A stretch of 64,000 nt of DNA from Parabacteroides sp900760525 (GTDB taxonomy: Bacteria > Bacteroidota > Bacteroidia > Bacteroidales > Tannerellaceae), in contig NZ_CP187555.1 in NCBI RefSeq assembly GCF_049860805.1, positions 3,782,001 through 3,846,000 on the forward strand, in the 5' to 3' direction. A program made the translations under genes and the position numbers. Below, piece by piece: positions 16,096-25,400 of the stretch (positions are counted from its first letter, which is position 1; every line of letters starts with the position of its first letter). Below the pieces are notes generated by a model. That model had not been told where the DNA came from, did not search any database, and saw only the letters and a list, made by a program, of their open reading frames with translations.

Positions 16096-17385
16096 TCACA
16101 CCTTGGCCAAAGCCTGTTCCAAATCATCAATGATATCATCGATATATTCGGTTCCGATACTCAGGCGGACCGTGGAAGGCGTGATATGCTGCCCGGCCAA
16201 CTCCTCCGGAGTCATTTGGGAATGGGTAGTCGTATACGGGTGGATCACAAGGCTCTTCACATCGGCCACATTGGCAAGCAACGAGAATATTTCCAGCGAA
16301 TCGATAAACTTCCAGGCCGCTTCCTGCCCGCCTTCGATCTCGAAAGTAAAAATACTTCCGGCGCCTTTCGGGAAATATTTCTTATAAAGCGCATGATCAG
16401 GATGAGACGGAAGGGACGGATGGTTCACTTTGGTTACTTTCGGGTGTTTGGACAAATACTCGACGACTTTCAGAGCATTGGCAACATGGCGTTCCACACG
16501 GAGGGACAATGTTTCCAGCCCTTGCAGCAGGATAAAAGCATTGAAAGGCGAGATCGTGGCCCCTGTATCACGAAGAATGACAGCCCGGATGCGAGTGACG
16601 AAAGCTGCCGGACCCGCCACGTCGGCAAAGACCGCCCCATGATAACTTGGGTCCGGTTTGCCCAACGTCGGAAACTTTGCGGCATTTGCTTTCCAGTCGA
16701 AGTTGCCACTGTCCACAATCACTCCTCCCAAGCTCGATCCATGTCCGCCGATAAATTTGGTGGCGGAATGGACGACAATATCAGCCCCGTGCTCGATCGG
16801 ACGGATCAGGTACGGCGTACCGAACGTATTATCCACGATCAACGGGATATGATGGCGGTGGGCCACCTCTGCAACGGCATCGATATGGGTGACATCAGAA
16901 TTGGGATTGCCGAACGTTTCGACATACACCGCTTTTGTATTTTCCCGGATGGCAGCCTCCAACGCCTTCAGGTCGTTTACATTTACAATCGTATGAGTAA
17001 TGCCCTGGGCCGCCAGCGTATGTGTAATCAGATTGAAAGAACCGCCATAGAGATTGTCGGCAGCCACAATATGGTCGCCTACTCCAAGTATATTTTGCAA
17101 GGCATACGTGACGGCCGCCGCACCGGAAGCCACCGCCAAACCCGCCACTCCCCCTTCAAGAGCCGCAACACGTGCTTCGAAAACTCCCTGTGTCGAATTG
17201 GTCAGGCGGCCATAAATATTCCCGGCATCGCGAAGGCCGAAACGGTCTGCCGCATGCTGTGAATCATGAAATACATAAGATGTTGTCTGATAAATAGGAA
17301 CGGCACGTGCATCTGTTGCGGGATCGGCCTGCTCCTGCCCTACATGAACCTGTAATGTCTCGAAATGCAATTTCTTTGTTGCCAT
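16096..17385 (-). CDS. metY: O-acetylhomoserine sulfhydrylase / Cys-Met metabolism PLP enzyme
   Basis: This 429-residue protein belongs to the Cys/Met metabolism PLP-enzyme family. It carries the substrate-binding ETLQVHVGQEQADPAT start, the cofactor region SGAAAVTYAL and VHSATKFIGGHG with the PLP lysine at about 209. Its length of about 430 and the insertions are typical of MetY-type O-acetylhomoserine aminocarboxypropyltransferases rather than cystathionine gamma-synthases of about 380-400. It should make homocysteine directly from O-acetylhomoserine and sulfide. The promoter on the minus strand has TAGTTTTG at 17427-17434 and TTG at 17455-17457. It is divergent from an Lrp-type regulator. 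Confidence 0.87.
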   Translation of the reverse strand: MATKKLHFETLQVHVGQEQADPATDARAVPIYQTTSYVFHDSQHAADRFGLRDAGNIYGRLTNSTQGVFEARVAALEGGVAGLAVASGAAAVTYALQNILGVGDHIVAADNLYGGSFNLITHTLAAQGITHTIVNVNDLKALEAAIRENTKAVYVETFGNPNSDVTHIDAVAEVAHRHHIPLIVDNTFGTPYLIRPIEHGADIVVHSATKFIGGHGSSLGGVIVDSGNFDWKANAAKFPTLGKPDPSYHGAVFADVAGPAAFVTRIRAVILRDTGATISPFNAFILLQGLETLSLRVERHVANALKVVEYLSKHPKVTKVNHPSLPSHPDHALYKKYFPKGAGSIFTFEIEGGQEAAWKFIDSLEIFSLLANVADVKSLVIHPYTTTHSQMTPEELAGQHITPSTVRLSIGTEYIDDIIDDLEQALAKV

Positions 17386-17426
17386 AGTCGTATTATTTTA
17401 AATTATTCTTCTTGCTTATTTTCCAG

Positions 17427-17457
17427 CAAAACTACGTCAGACAGATATATCAAACAA
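17427..17457 (-). promoter_or_regulatory. Promoter of metY
   Basis: On the minus strand, TTG (17457-17455), 20 bp, TAGTTTTG (17434-17427), 42 bp before the metY ATG. It lies in the 175-bp gap shared with the divergent Lrp gene, where regulator binding would affect both. Confidence 0.6.
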
Positions 17458-17560
17458 GATATTCGTAAAATACAGAAAATAATGCTATTTTTACAGCCGT
17501 CAACAGAACATACAAACTGTATCAAGATCGAAAAAAGGATTCCGATAGAATTTTATTCTT

Positions 17561-18031
17561 ATGAACACACTTGAGAAATTAGACAAAGTAGACTTGCAGA
17601 TCCTCCGTACCCTGCAAACGAATGCCCGGCTCACCACAAAAGAGCTCGCCGCAAGTGTCAACCTCTCGTCGACACCCGTATTCGAACGCCTGAAACGCCT
17701 CGAAAACGGAGGATATATAAAGAAGTACATTGCCGTGCTGGACGCCGAAAAGCTAAACCAAGGCTTCGTGGTCTTTTGCAGCGTCAAGTTGAGAAGACTG
17801 AACAAAGAGATTGCGGCGGAGTTCACAAGGATCATACAGGAGATTCCGCAAGTCACGGAATGCTACAACATATCGGGGAGTTACGACTACCTGCTGAAGA
17901 TCCATGCGCCGGATATGAAGTATTACCAAGAGTTTATCCTGAACGTGTTAGGCACGATCGACAGCCTCGGCTCGCTCGAAAGCACTTTTGTGATGGACGA
18001 GGTGAAGCATGAATACGGAATACATATTTAA
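17561..18031 (+). CDS. Lrp/AsnC-family transcriptional regulator
   Basis: This 156-residue protein has an N-terminal HTH (LDKVDLQILRTLQTNARLTT, then LSSTPVFERLKRLENGGYI) and a C-terminal RAM ligand-binding domain. The latter includes VTECYNISGSYDYLLKIHA, the usual effector-site signature. Such proteins sense amino acids and control their metabolism. The divergent arrangement with metY suggests it controls sulfur amino-acid synthesis; that is an inference from position only. Confidence 0.88.
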   Translation: MNTLEKLDKVDLQILRTLQTNARLTTKELAASVNLSSTPVFERLKRLENGGYIKKYIAVLDAEKLNQGFVVFCSVKLRRLNKEIAAEFTRIIQEIPQVTECYNISGSYDYLLKIHAPDMKYYQEFILNVLGTIDSLGSLESTFVMDEVKHEYGIHI

Positions 18032-18057
18032 TACGCCACCCCGCCCATAGATCGCAT

Positions 18058-19077
18058 TTATTTCTTCAAGGCATAGATCCGCTGGATAATGTCCACAACC
18101 TTCATACCTTCCAGTACGTTGGTCGTGATACACTCCGAACTTGCACCGGAAAGGACACGGACCACATTACGGATCACGAAATTATGGTTCTGGGCGGAAC
18201 CTTTATAAGGACCGTAGTCATTTCCCGGATTCGTCGGCGCCAGTTCCGGCATCTCATACTCTTTGATATGGCAGTATTCGACTTCGTTCATATACTGTCC
18301 GCCGATTTTCACGCTGCCGTTCTCCGCAACGATCAGCATACTGCTTTCCATGTTCTTGTTCCAGACGGAAGTGGAATAGCTCAAGCTCCCCATTCCCCCG
18401 TTCACGAAGTTGAAATTCACAAAACCCGAATCTTCAAAAGCCGTGAGCCCGGCATGGTTGAAATCGGCAAAGCGAGCCTGGATATTGCAGATATCTCCGA
18501 AAAGCCAGTACATAATGTCGATGAAATGGGAGAACTGGGTGAAAAGCGTCCCTCCGTCCAAAGCGGCATCGCCGTGCCAGCCTCCGGGTTTATAATAGCG
18601 CTCGTCACGGTTCCAATAACAATTCAACTGAACCATATAGATCTTGCCTAACTTGCCGGACTCCACCATCTCCTTGATCCAGACGGAAGGAGGAGAATAG
18701 CGGTTTTGCATGACGCAGAACACCTGCTTACGGTATTTGAGCGAAGCATAGACCACCTTCTCGGCATCGGCAAGCGTCAGTGCCATCGGCTTCTCGATCA
18801 CGACGTTGCAACCGGATTCGATGGCCTGGATAGCCATCGCCGCATGCAGGCCGTTGGGGACGCAGATATTCACGACATCTATAAGGAGGCCGCTCTGCAA
18901 TAATTCCGTAAGGGAAGAGAAGAACGGGACGTCGTATGCTTCAATGCCCAGTTCTTCACGGGGACGAATATCACAAAGGGCCGCCAGTTCGGCTCCCGGA
19001 TCGCGTGTCACCATCTCGGCATGACGTTTGCCGATATGGCCACAACCGATTACTGCGAATTTTATCTTTTTATCCAT
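18058..19077 (-). CDS. Gfo/Idh/MocA sugar-nucleotide dehydrogenase, WlbA/WbpB-like
   Basis: This 339-residue NAD-dependent oxidoreductase has Rossmann motif IGCGHIGKRH (residues 9-18), the EKPMAL lysine motif (about 94-99) and a segment WNRDERYYKPGGWHGD followed by DGGTLFTQFSHFIDI. These match UDP-N-acetylglucosaminuronate 3-dehydrogenases (WlbA/WbpB). The preceding gene in the same operon (9-bp gap) is a DegT-type aminotransferase. That is the enzyme that acts on the 3-keto product, which supports synthesis of a 2,3-diamino sugar for surface glycans. No glycosyltransferase cluster adjoins. Confidence 0.82.
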   Translation of the reverse strand: MDKKIKFAVIGCGHIGKRHAEMVTRDPGAELAALCDIRPREELGIEAYDVPFFSSLTELLQSGLLIDVVNICVPNGLHAAMAIQAIESGCNVVIEKPMALTLADAEKVVYASLKYRKQVFCVMQNRYSPPSVWIKEMVESGKLGKIYMVQLNCYWNRDERYYKPGGWHGDAALDGGTLFTQFSHFIDIMYWLFGDICNIQARFADFNHAGLTAFEDSGFVNFNFVNGGMGSLSYSTSVWNKNMESSMLIVAENGSVKIGGQYMNEVEYCHIKEYEMPELAPTNPGNDYGPYKGSAQNHNFVIRNVVRVLSGASSECITTNVLEGMKVVDIIQRIYALKK

Positions 19078-19086
19078 AATTGTATA

Positions 19087-20235
19087 TTATAAGAGGGCGA
19101 GTTTGGAACTCGCCCCTACGAGGGTTTCTGTTATATATTGCTGTTGTCCGGGGGACATTTCCGTATGAATGGGCAGGGAAAGGACGGATTCGCACAAACG
19201 GGTGGCGACGTCCAAATTGCCGGATATACGGGAGATGTGCCGGTAGGCTTCCTGACAATGCACCGGCAGGGGATAATAGATCATCGAAGGGATTCCCTGT
19301 TCTTTCAACAGATGCTGCAGGGCGTTCCGCCGGCCGTCTTTTACCTGAATCGTATATTGGTGATATACATGAGTCGAGAATGTCGATTTCGCAGGGATAA
19401 CCAAAGAATCGCAGGAAGACAAGGCTTCATCGTACTGACGGGCAATCTGCCTGCGGGCTTCCGTGAACTCCTCCAGATGCTTCAACTTCACATCCAGCAC
19501 GGCAGCTTGCAACGTATCCAGACGGGAGTTGCATCCGATCCGCCTATGATGGTATTTGCATTCCTGGCCATGATTGGCAATCATGCGGATACGGGCAGCC
19601 AACGCCTCGTCGGCCGTCATCAACGCACCTCCGTCGCCATAGCAGGCCAACGGCTTGGACGGGAAAAAGGAAGTCGTCCCGATATGTCCGATCGTCCCGA
19701 CCTTCTGCCTCCTCCCATCCGAAAAAAGATAATCGGCACCGATGGATTGGGCATTATCTTCCACGACATACAGATGACAGGCATCTGCCAAAGCCATGAT
19801 CGGCTCCATATCGCAGGCTTGTCCGAACAGGTGGACGGCCACAACCGCCTTTGTCCGCTCCGAAACAGCCGCTTCTATTTTCCGGGGATCGATATTGAAG
19901 GTCCGGGGATCGACATCCACCAACACGGGCGTCAGCCCCAACAAAGCGACAACCTCGGCTGCCGCTATATAAGTAAATGCCGGTAGGATCACCTCATCGC
20001 CGGGCTGAAGCTCCAATGCCATCAGAGCGATCTGCAAAGCATCCGTCCCGTTACCGCAAGGGATCACATAAGGAACCTGAAGATAGTCGGCCAGATGCCC
20101 GGCAAAGGTTTTCACCTGCGGGCCATTGATAAAGGCACAACTGCCGATCACCGTCTGCATGGCTGCATCGATCTCCTCTTTGAACCGGAGATATTGGCCA
20201 TGCAAGTCGACCATCTGTATCTGTTCTTCAAACAT
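19087..20235 (-). CDS. DegT/DnrJ/EryC1/StrS aminotransferase, WlbC/WbpE-like
   Basis: This 382-residue PLP enzyme has CGNGTDALQIAL (cofactor phosphate site, about 60), VVEDNAQSIGADY (aspartate holding the pyridine nitrogen, about 160) and TSFFPSKPLACYGDGGA (lysine forming the Schiff base, about 190). The family transaminates keto-sugars linked to nucleotides. Paired with the dehydrogenase downstream, it probably makes a 3-amino-3-deoxy sugar. It is the first gene of the two-gene operon. Confidence 0.85.
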   Translation of the reverse strand: MFEEQIQMVDLHGQYLRFKEEIDAAMQTVIGSCAFINGPQVKTFAGHLADYLQVPYVIPCGNGTDALQIALMALELQPGDEVILPAFTYIAAAEVVALLGLTPVLVDVDPRTFNIDPRKIEAAVSERTKAVVAVHLFGQACDMEPIMALADACHLYVVEDNAQSIGADYLFSDGRRQKVGTIGHIGTTSFFPSKPLACYGDGGALMTADEALAARIRMIANHGQECKYHHRRIGCNSRLDTLQAAVLDVKLKHLEEFTEARRQIARQYDEALSSCDSLVIPAKSTFSTHVYHQYTIQVKDGRRNALQHLLKEQGIPSMIYYPLPVHCQEAYRHISRISGNLDVATRLCESVLSLPIHTEMSPGQQQYITETLVGASSKLALL

Positions 20236-20329
20236 TATGTTATCTGTTTCCCGATTTATATTTTTTATTCAACTTATTAACGAGAGAGCGGGCTGTTTAT
20301 TACATCGGACAAAAAAGGTGTTTGACACC

Positions 20330-20411
20330 AAACAGGCCTGCGTAGCCTCGGAAAATAATTTTCCGGCACTAAACAGGCCTGCTTGATGTCGGAAAAAGTT
20401 TTTCCGCCCTA
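20330..20411. repeat. Two 41-bp tandem repeats with palindromes
   Basis: Units at 20330-20370 and 20371-20411 both begin AAACAGGCCTGC and contain TCGGAAAAnnnTTTTCCG palindromes. The spacers differ while the palindromes are kept. A weaker relative, with GGTGT-TTG-ACACC, precedes them. The array ends inside the metG stop codon and may serve as its transcription terminator. Confidence 0.6.
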
Positions 20412-22448
20412 TTTCACTTCGCTGCCCGGCTTCACCTCTTTTTCAGGCGTGATGACAGCCAGCTTGCCGTCGAAGTTTTCTGCAGAAAGGATCATTCCTT
20501 CGGAAACGATGCCTTTCAGCTTGCGCGGGGCCAGATTGGCGATAAAGCAAACCTGCTTGCCCACAAGGTCTTCCGGCTTGTAGTGCTGGGCGATGCCGGA
20601 AACGATCGTACGTTTTTCCAGGCCGTCGTCGATACGGAACTGCAACAGTTTGTCCGCCTTAGGTACTTTCGTACATTCCAGCACGGTCCCGACACGGATA
20701 TCCAACTTCATGAAGTCATCGAAAGCGATATTCTCACGGATGGGTTTCGCCTTGTAGTTCGCTTCTTCGTTTGCTTTCTTCGTGTCCAACAGCTTTTGCA
20801 CCTGCGCTTTGATCACGCTGTCTTCGATCTTCTCGAACAGCAGTTCCGATTTGCCTAACTGGTGGCCGGCTTCCAACAGATCGGTCGATCCCAGACGGTT
20901 CCAGCCTAAGGGTTCCACATTCAGCATCTTGTTCAGTTTCTCCATGCTGAACGGCAGGAACGGTTCGAAAGCGATCGCTAAGTTTGCCGTGATCTGCAAA
21001 GCGATATTCATGATCGTGGCGACACGTGCCATATCGGTCTTTGCCAGCTTCCAGGGTTCCATATCTGCCAGATATTTGTTTCCGATACGTGCCAGGTTCA
21101 TCGCTTCTTTCTGTGCGTCACGGAAATGGTAGGTATCCAGCAGACGTTCCACGTCGGCCTTTACATTCGCGAAGTCGGTCAATGTCTGGCGGTCATAATC
21201 GGTCAGCTCGCCGGCTGCCGGCACTTTGCCTTCGAAATACTTTTCGGTCAGCACCAAAGCACGGTTGACGAAGTTGCCTAAGATGGCTACCAACTCGTTG
21301 TTATTGCGTGCCTGGAAATCTTTCCAGGTGAAATCGTTGTCTTTTGTTTCCGGAGCATTGGCCGTCAAAACATAACGCAACACATCCTGCTTGCCCGGCA
21401 TATCCACCAGATATTCGTTCAACCAGACAGCCCAGTTACGGGAAGTGGAGATCTTGTCGCCTTCCAGGTTCAGGAACTCATTGGCCGGCACATTTTCCGG
21501 CAGGTTATAAGAACCTTCGGCTTTCAGCATGGCCGGGAAGACGATACAGTGGAACACGATATTATCCTTACCGATGAAATGCACCATCTTGGTTTCCGGA
21601 TCTTTCCACCAGGTTTCCCAACTTTCGGGCAGCAATTCTTTTGTATTGGAGATATATCCGATAGGCGCATCGAACCAGACATACAGCACCTTTCCTTCCG
21701 CACCTTCCACCGGCACGGGAATACCCCAGTCGAGGTCGCGACTTACGGCGCGAGGTTGCAATCCCATATCCAGCCAGCTCTTGCACTGTCCATACACGTT
21801 CGATTTCCATTCCTTATGTCCTTCTAAGATCCACTGACGCAGGAACGGCTCCCATTTGTCCAAAGGCAAATACCAGTGTTTGGTCTCTTTCATCACCGGC
21901 TGGCTGCCGCTGATAGCAGACTTCGGGTCGATCAGGTCCGTCGGGCTTAAAGACGTACCGCAGGCTTCGCACTGGTCGCCATAGGCTTTTTCATTGCCGC
22001 AATGCGGACAAGTCCCGGTTATATAGCGGTCGGCAAGGAACTGTTTCGCTTCTTCGTCGTAATACTGTTCGCTTGTTTTCTCGATAAACTCGCCTTTATC
22101 ATATAAGGTACGGAAGAAATCCGATGCCATCTGATGGTGAGTAGCCGAAGTCGTACGGGAATAGATGTCGAAAGTAATGCCGAATTCCTCAAAAGACTTC
22201 TTGATAATACCATGATAACGGTCCACCACATCCTGCGGCGTGATCCCTTCTTTCTTCGCTCTCAGCGTGATAGGCACCCCATGTTCATCCGATCCACCAA
22301 TCATCAAAACCTCTTCCCCCTTCAGGCGAAGATAGCGTGCATAAATATCAGCAGGCACATACACCCCGGCCAAATGCCCGATATGCACCGGCCCGTTCGC
22401 ATACGGCAACGCCGTAGTTATCAGCGTTCTCTTAAACTGTTTTTCCAT
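20409..22448 (-). CDS. metG: Methionyl-tRNA synthetase
   Basis: This enzyme charges tRNA-Met. It has the HIGH motif in NGPVHIGHLAG near the N-terminus, a zinc-knuckle region CPHCGNEKAYGDQCEACG (about 146-163), KISTS as the KMSKS-type loop (about 340), and a C-terminal EMAP/Trbp111 tRNA-binding domain (DIRVGTVLECTKVPKADKLL). The start chosen is the ATG at 22448 (MEKQFKRTLITT, 679 residues). The frame extends to 22628, but that part overlaps the end of the preceding gene and has no family features. A -7 box TACCTTTG lies on the minus strand at 22473-22480, giving the gene its own promoter. Confidence 0.95.
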   Translation of the reverse strand: MEKQFKRTLITTALPYANGPVHIGHLAGVYVPADIYARYLRLKGEEVLMIGGSDEHGVPITLRAKKEGITPQDVVDRYHGIIKKSFEEFGITFDIYSRTTSATHHQMASDFFRTLYDKGEFIEKTSEQYYDEEAKQFLADRYITGTCPHCGNEKAYGDQCEACGTSLSPTDLIDPKSAISGSQPVMKETKHWYLPLDKWEPFLRQWILEGHKEWKSNVYGQCKSWLDMGLQPRAVSRDLDWGIPVPVEGAEGKVLYVWFDAPIGYISNTKELLPESWETWWKDPETKMVHFIGKDNIVFHCIVFPAMLKAEGSYNLPENVPANEFLNLEGDKISTSRNWAVWLNEYLVDMPGKQDVLRYVLTANAPETKDNDFTWKDFQARNNNELVAILGNFVNRALVLTEKYFEGKVPAAGELTDYDRQTLTDFANVKADVERLLDTYHFRDAQKEAMNLARIGNKYLADMEPWKLAKTDMARVATIMNIALQITANLAIAFEPFLPFSMEKLNKMLNVEPLGWNRLGSTDLLEAGHQLGKSELLFEKIEDSVIKAQVQKLLDTKKANEEANYKAKPIRENIAFDDFMKLDIRVGTVLECTKVPKADKLLQFRIDDGLEKRTIVSGIAQHYKPEDLVGKQVCFIANLAPRKLKGIVSEGMILSAENFDGKLAVITPEKEVKPGSEVK

Positions 22449-22498
22449 ACCTTGTGTTCTCTTTTTGAGGGGCAAAGGTAAGAAAATAATTTTAGATA

Positions 22499-25400
22499 TT
22501 ACCGGATGAAGACCTTTACAGCATCTTGCTCCCCAACTTTTACAATATATGTTCCAACAGGCATTTGGTAAGTAGAATGCCCCCCGGAAAGAGTCTCGCT
22601 TTTCACCAATAATCCGTTCAAGTTCCAAACAGATAAACGAGCCGATCTTTCTGTCTCGATATGCAACGTATGATTAATAGCATAGACTCGAATTCCTCCT
22701 ATTTGAACATTTTCATTATCCAAAGGAATATCCGCTCTTCCATACTGAGCACTTAAAACACAATCTCCTGTCAAGGTGTACTTATACGGATTCATTGTAT
22801 TCCCATCGCTCCATTTCAAAAACATATCTCCATTCGCCGGTTCAGCTGTCAAAGTAATGACAGTACCATGTTTCAATGATCCTGTTTTATCCGCCCGTAT
22901 CGTACCGCCTGAAGTTTGCTTCAAGGCAAAATTATAGTTATTGAGCTCTACCCCCGATACTTCAACTTTCACATCTGTCGTCACCTTTTCTAAATTATAG
23001 AATAAAGTTTTTGTCTCCGAAGAGGCTTTCAACGACAAATCAGGCTCCAATACTATCCCGTTAGCTACTACTTTTACATTGCTATTACTATATTGTGGAA
23101 GGATAACCAATTTCAACTTCACATTTTCTCCCAAAGGGATAGCCTCCGAATTGATATTGACCGCTCCAAGTCCGGCTCCAACCAACTCCGGTAATTCAAC
23201 TTTTACTGCAACTTCATCCGTAGCAGAGACAAATAACGGCAGCAACTGCTCCGCATCCCTTGCTGCGATAATACGAGGATTATCAGCTTTGCCATCATTC
23301 CACATTGAGAATTTCTTTCCCGCAGGTGCCGTTGCACGAATTGTAATCATCGAGACTGGGGTCAGACCTCCTTCTTTTATATCTTTGCCAGTTTCCATAT
23401 TTATACCGGAAACATTCTGTGGCAAAGTAATATCCATTTCATTCAACCGAATACCATCAACGGCAATCACCATATTCTTGGATATATTGTAAAGACTGTA
23501 AACATCTTTATAAATAGTCAGCTTCTTCCCATCTGCAAACACTTCCGGAACAGAGTTCTTATAGTCACTTTCCATACTGATATAAAACTTAAATGTCCCT
23601 CCCTTTTTTACTTCAGTAGAATAACCCGATAACGGTTTAACCTTTGCGCCGGTCAAAGTTGGTAATACGACCAGATAACCCGGATCCGACTGTGTAAATC
23701 GCGCCTGGATAATAGTGTCTTTTTCTACAGTCACGATATAGGGATTATCCGTGACTCCATTTGTCCAAGAAACGAACTTTCCACCTTCATTTGGTTCGGC
23801 TGTTATCGAAACCCGGTCACCATGATTCACGATCAGTGGTGCACTACTTTTATCTTCTCCAGTAAAATAAATCAATCCATCGACCGATTGCTTTAACGTC
23901 ACCATGTGTGTAATTCCAGTGATACCACTTACTTTTACGACCACATTTGCCATTAAATCGGACAACGTATAAATATTACGGGCATTAGGCAGAAGTTCTT
24001 TTCCGTCCACTTCCACTTTTAAAGACTCCAATGATTCAAAATAGTTTTTATCTACCTCCAGTTTGAATTCAAAAGAACCGCCACTGGCAATAGCCTCAAC
24101 AACCTCTCCCCCTTCAGGATTAACGGCTTTTATTCCTTTAGGCAAATTGAAAGTTATAGTTACTTTTCCTTTGCCAAAAGTGATATTGCGTACGGTTACC
24201 CCATCTTTGCAACCCTCTTTTTTTGCATAGGCAGTCACACACACCGTCTTACCGGCAGAAAGACTACTAACCTGGAACGGTTGAGAGTAAACTTTTGGAG
24301 TCGAACCGTCTATGCTATAGTATAAAGTAGCAGTATTGTCCATATTTGTCAGAGAAACCTCCACACTTTCCCCCACAGGAATAAAATCTGTAGAGTATGG
24401 CGTTGTCAATATTTTAGGAGCAGATATGGAAGGACGGGAATCCGCAAACTCGGCAGATATGGTCAAACCATTATCTGCAGGGACCTCTACTGTCTGAGGA
24501 GACGAAGTATACTCTTTCCCGTTGATCACCAGTTTCACTAATTTGTAAATAGAGGAATCCGGAATAGCAGTAACTGTCAGCCGGGTCTTAGCACCGACTT
24601 TCTCACCAGACTTTACCTCTGTCGATCCATCCTTCACTATGATCCGGCCATTCTCCGGTCGATCAAATACGACTAAATTTCCTGCCATCCATTTTGCATA
24701 ATAGGTTTTGTTACCCATAGATCCCTTTACCAACTTTTCAACCTTATTGGTCAACGCCGGTTCGGAAAACCAACCAACAAAAGTAAAACCTGAACGGGTG
24801 GGATACGGAAGAACAATGTCTTCCGTATTCACAGTATATTTCTTTATCACATTATCCGGCAAAGTCCCATGATAAGGTTCATACACTATATCATATTCTG
24901 CCAATACCCACTTGGCATACAATTCCATGTCTTTTTCCGTCCCCTTTTTAATCACAGTAATCAGATTATCGGGTGATTCCTTTTCATACCAACCCTGCAC
25001 TTCATACCCATCAACAATATCCCATTTGGGCAATACTACCTCATCTTCTTTAGTGAAAGAGAGATTTTTATCTTCCAAATCCGGATGTTCTGTCGAATTC
25101 CAATAGCATTTGGCATAATATGTGACCATCCATTTAGCATAGAAAAGCTTATCGCCAATATCTCCTTTCTCTATGATTTCTATTGGCTTACCTGATAATT
25201 CAGGATTATCATACCAACCTTTGAAAGTGCTATTTACATTCGCATTTTTAGGGATAGGCAATTTATAAGGGGTTTTTTCTATTGTATACGTTTTTTCCGG
25301 CTCACTTTGAAATTCACCGCCATTCAACGTATATCCTAATGTATAAGGAATCGCTTCCCATTTAGCATATAAGGACAATTCGACAACAGCATTTTTACCA

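Noticed and set aside
15964..17262. A 432-codon plus-strand frame
   Set aside because: It is antisense to metY almost throughout, with no recognisable protein pattern; its first codons only reflect the 21-bp repeats.
22449..22628. Extension of metG by 60 codons
   Set aside because: It overlaps the end of the large surface-protein gene and lacks any synthetase feature; a promoter lies inside it.
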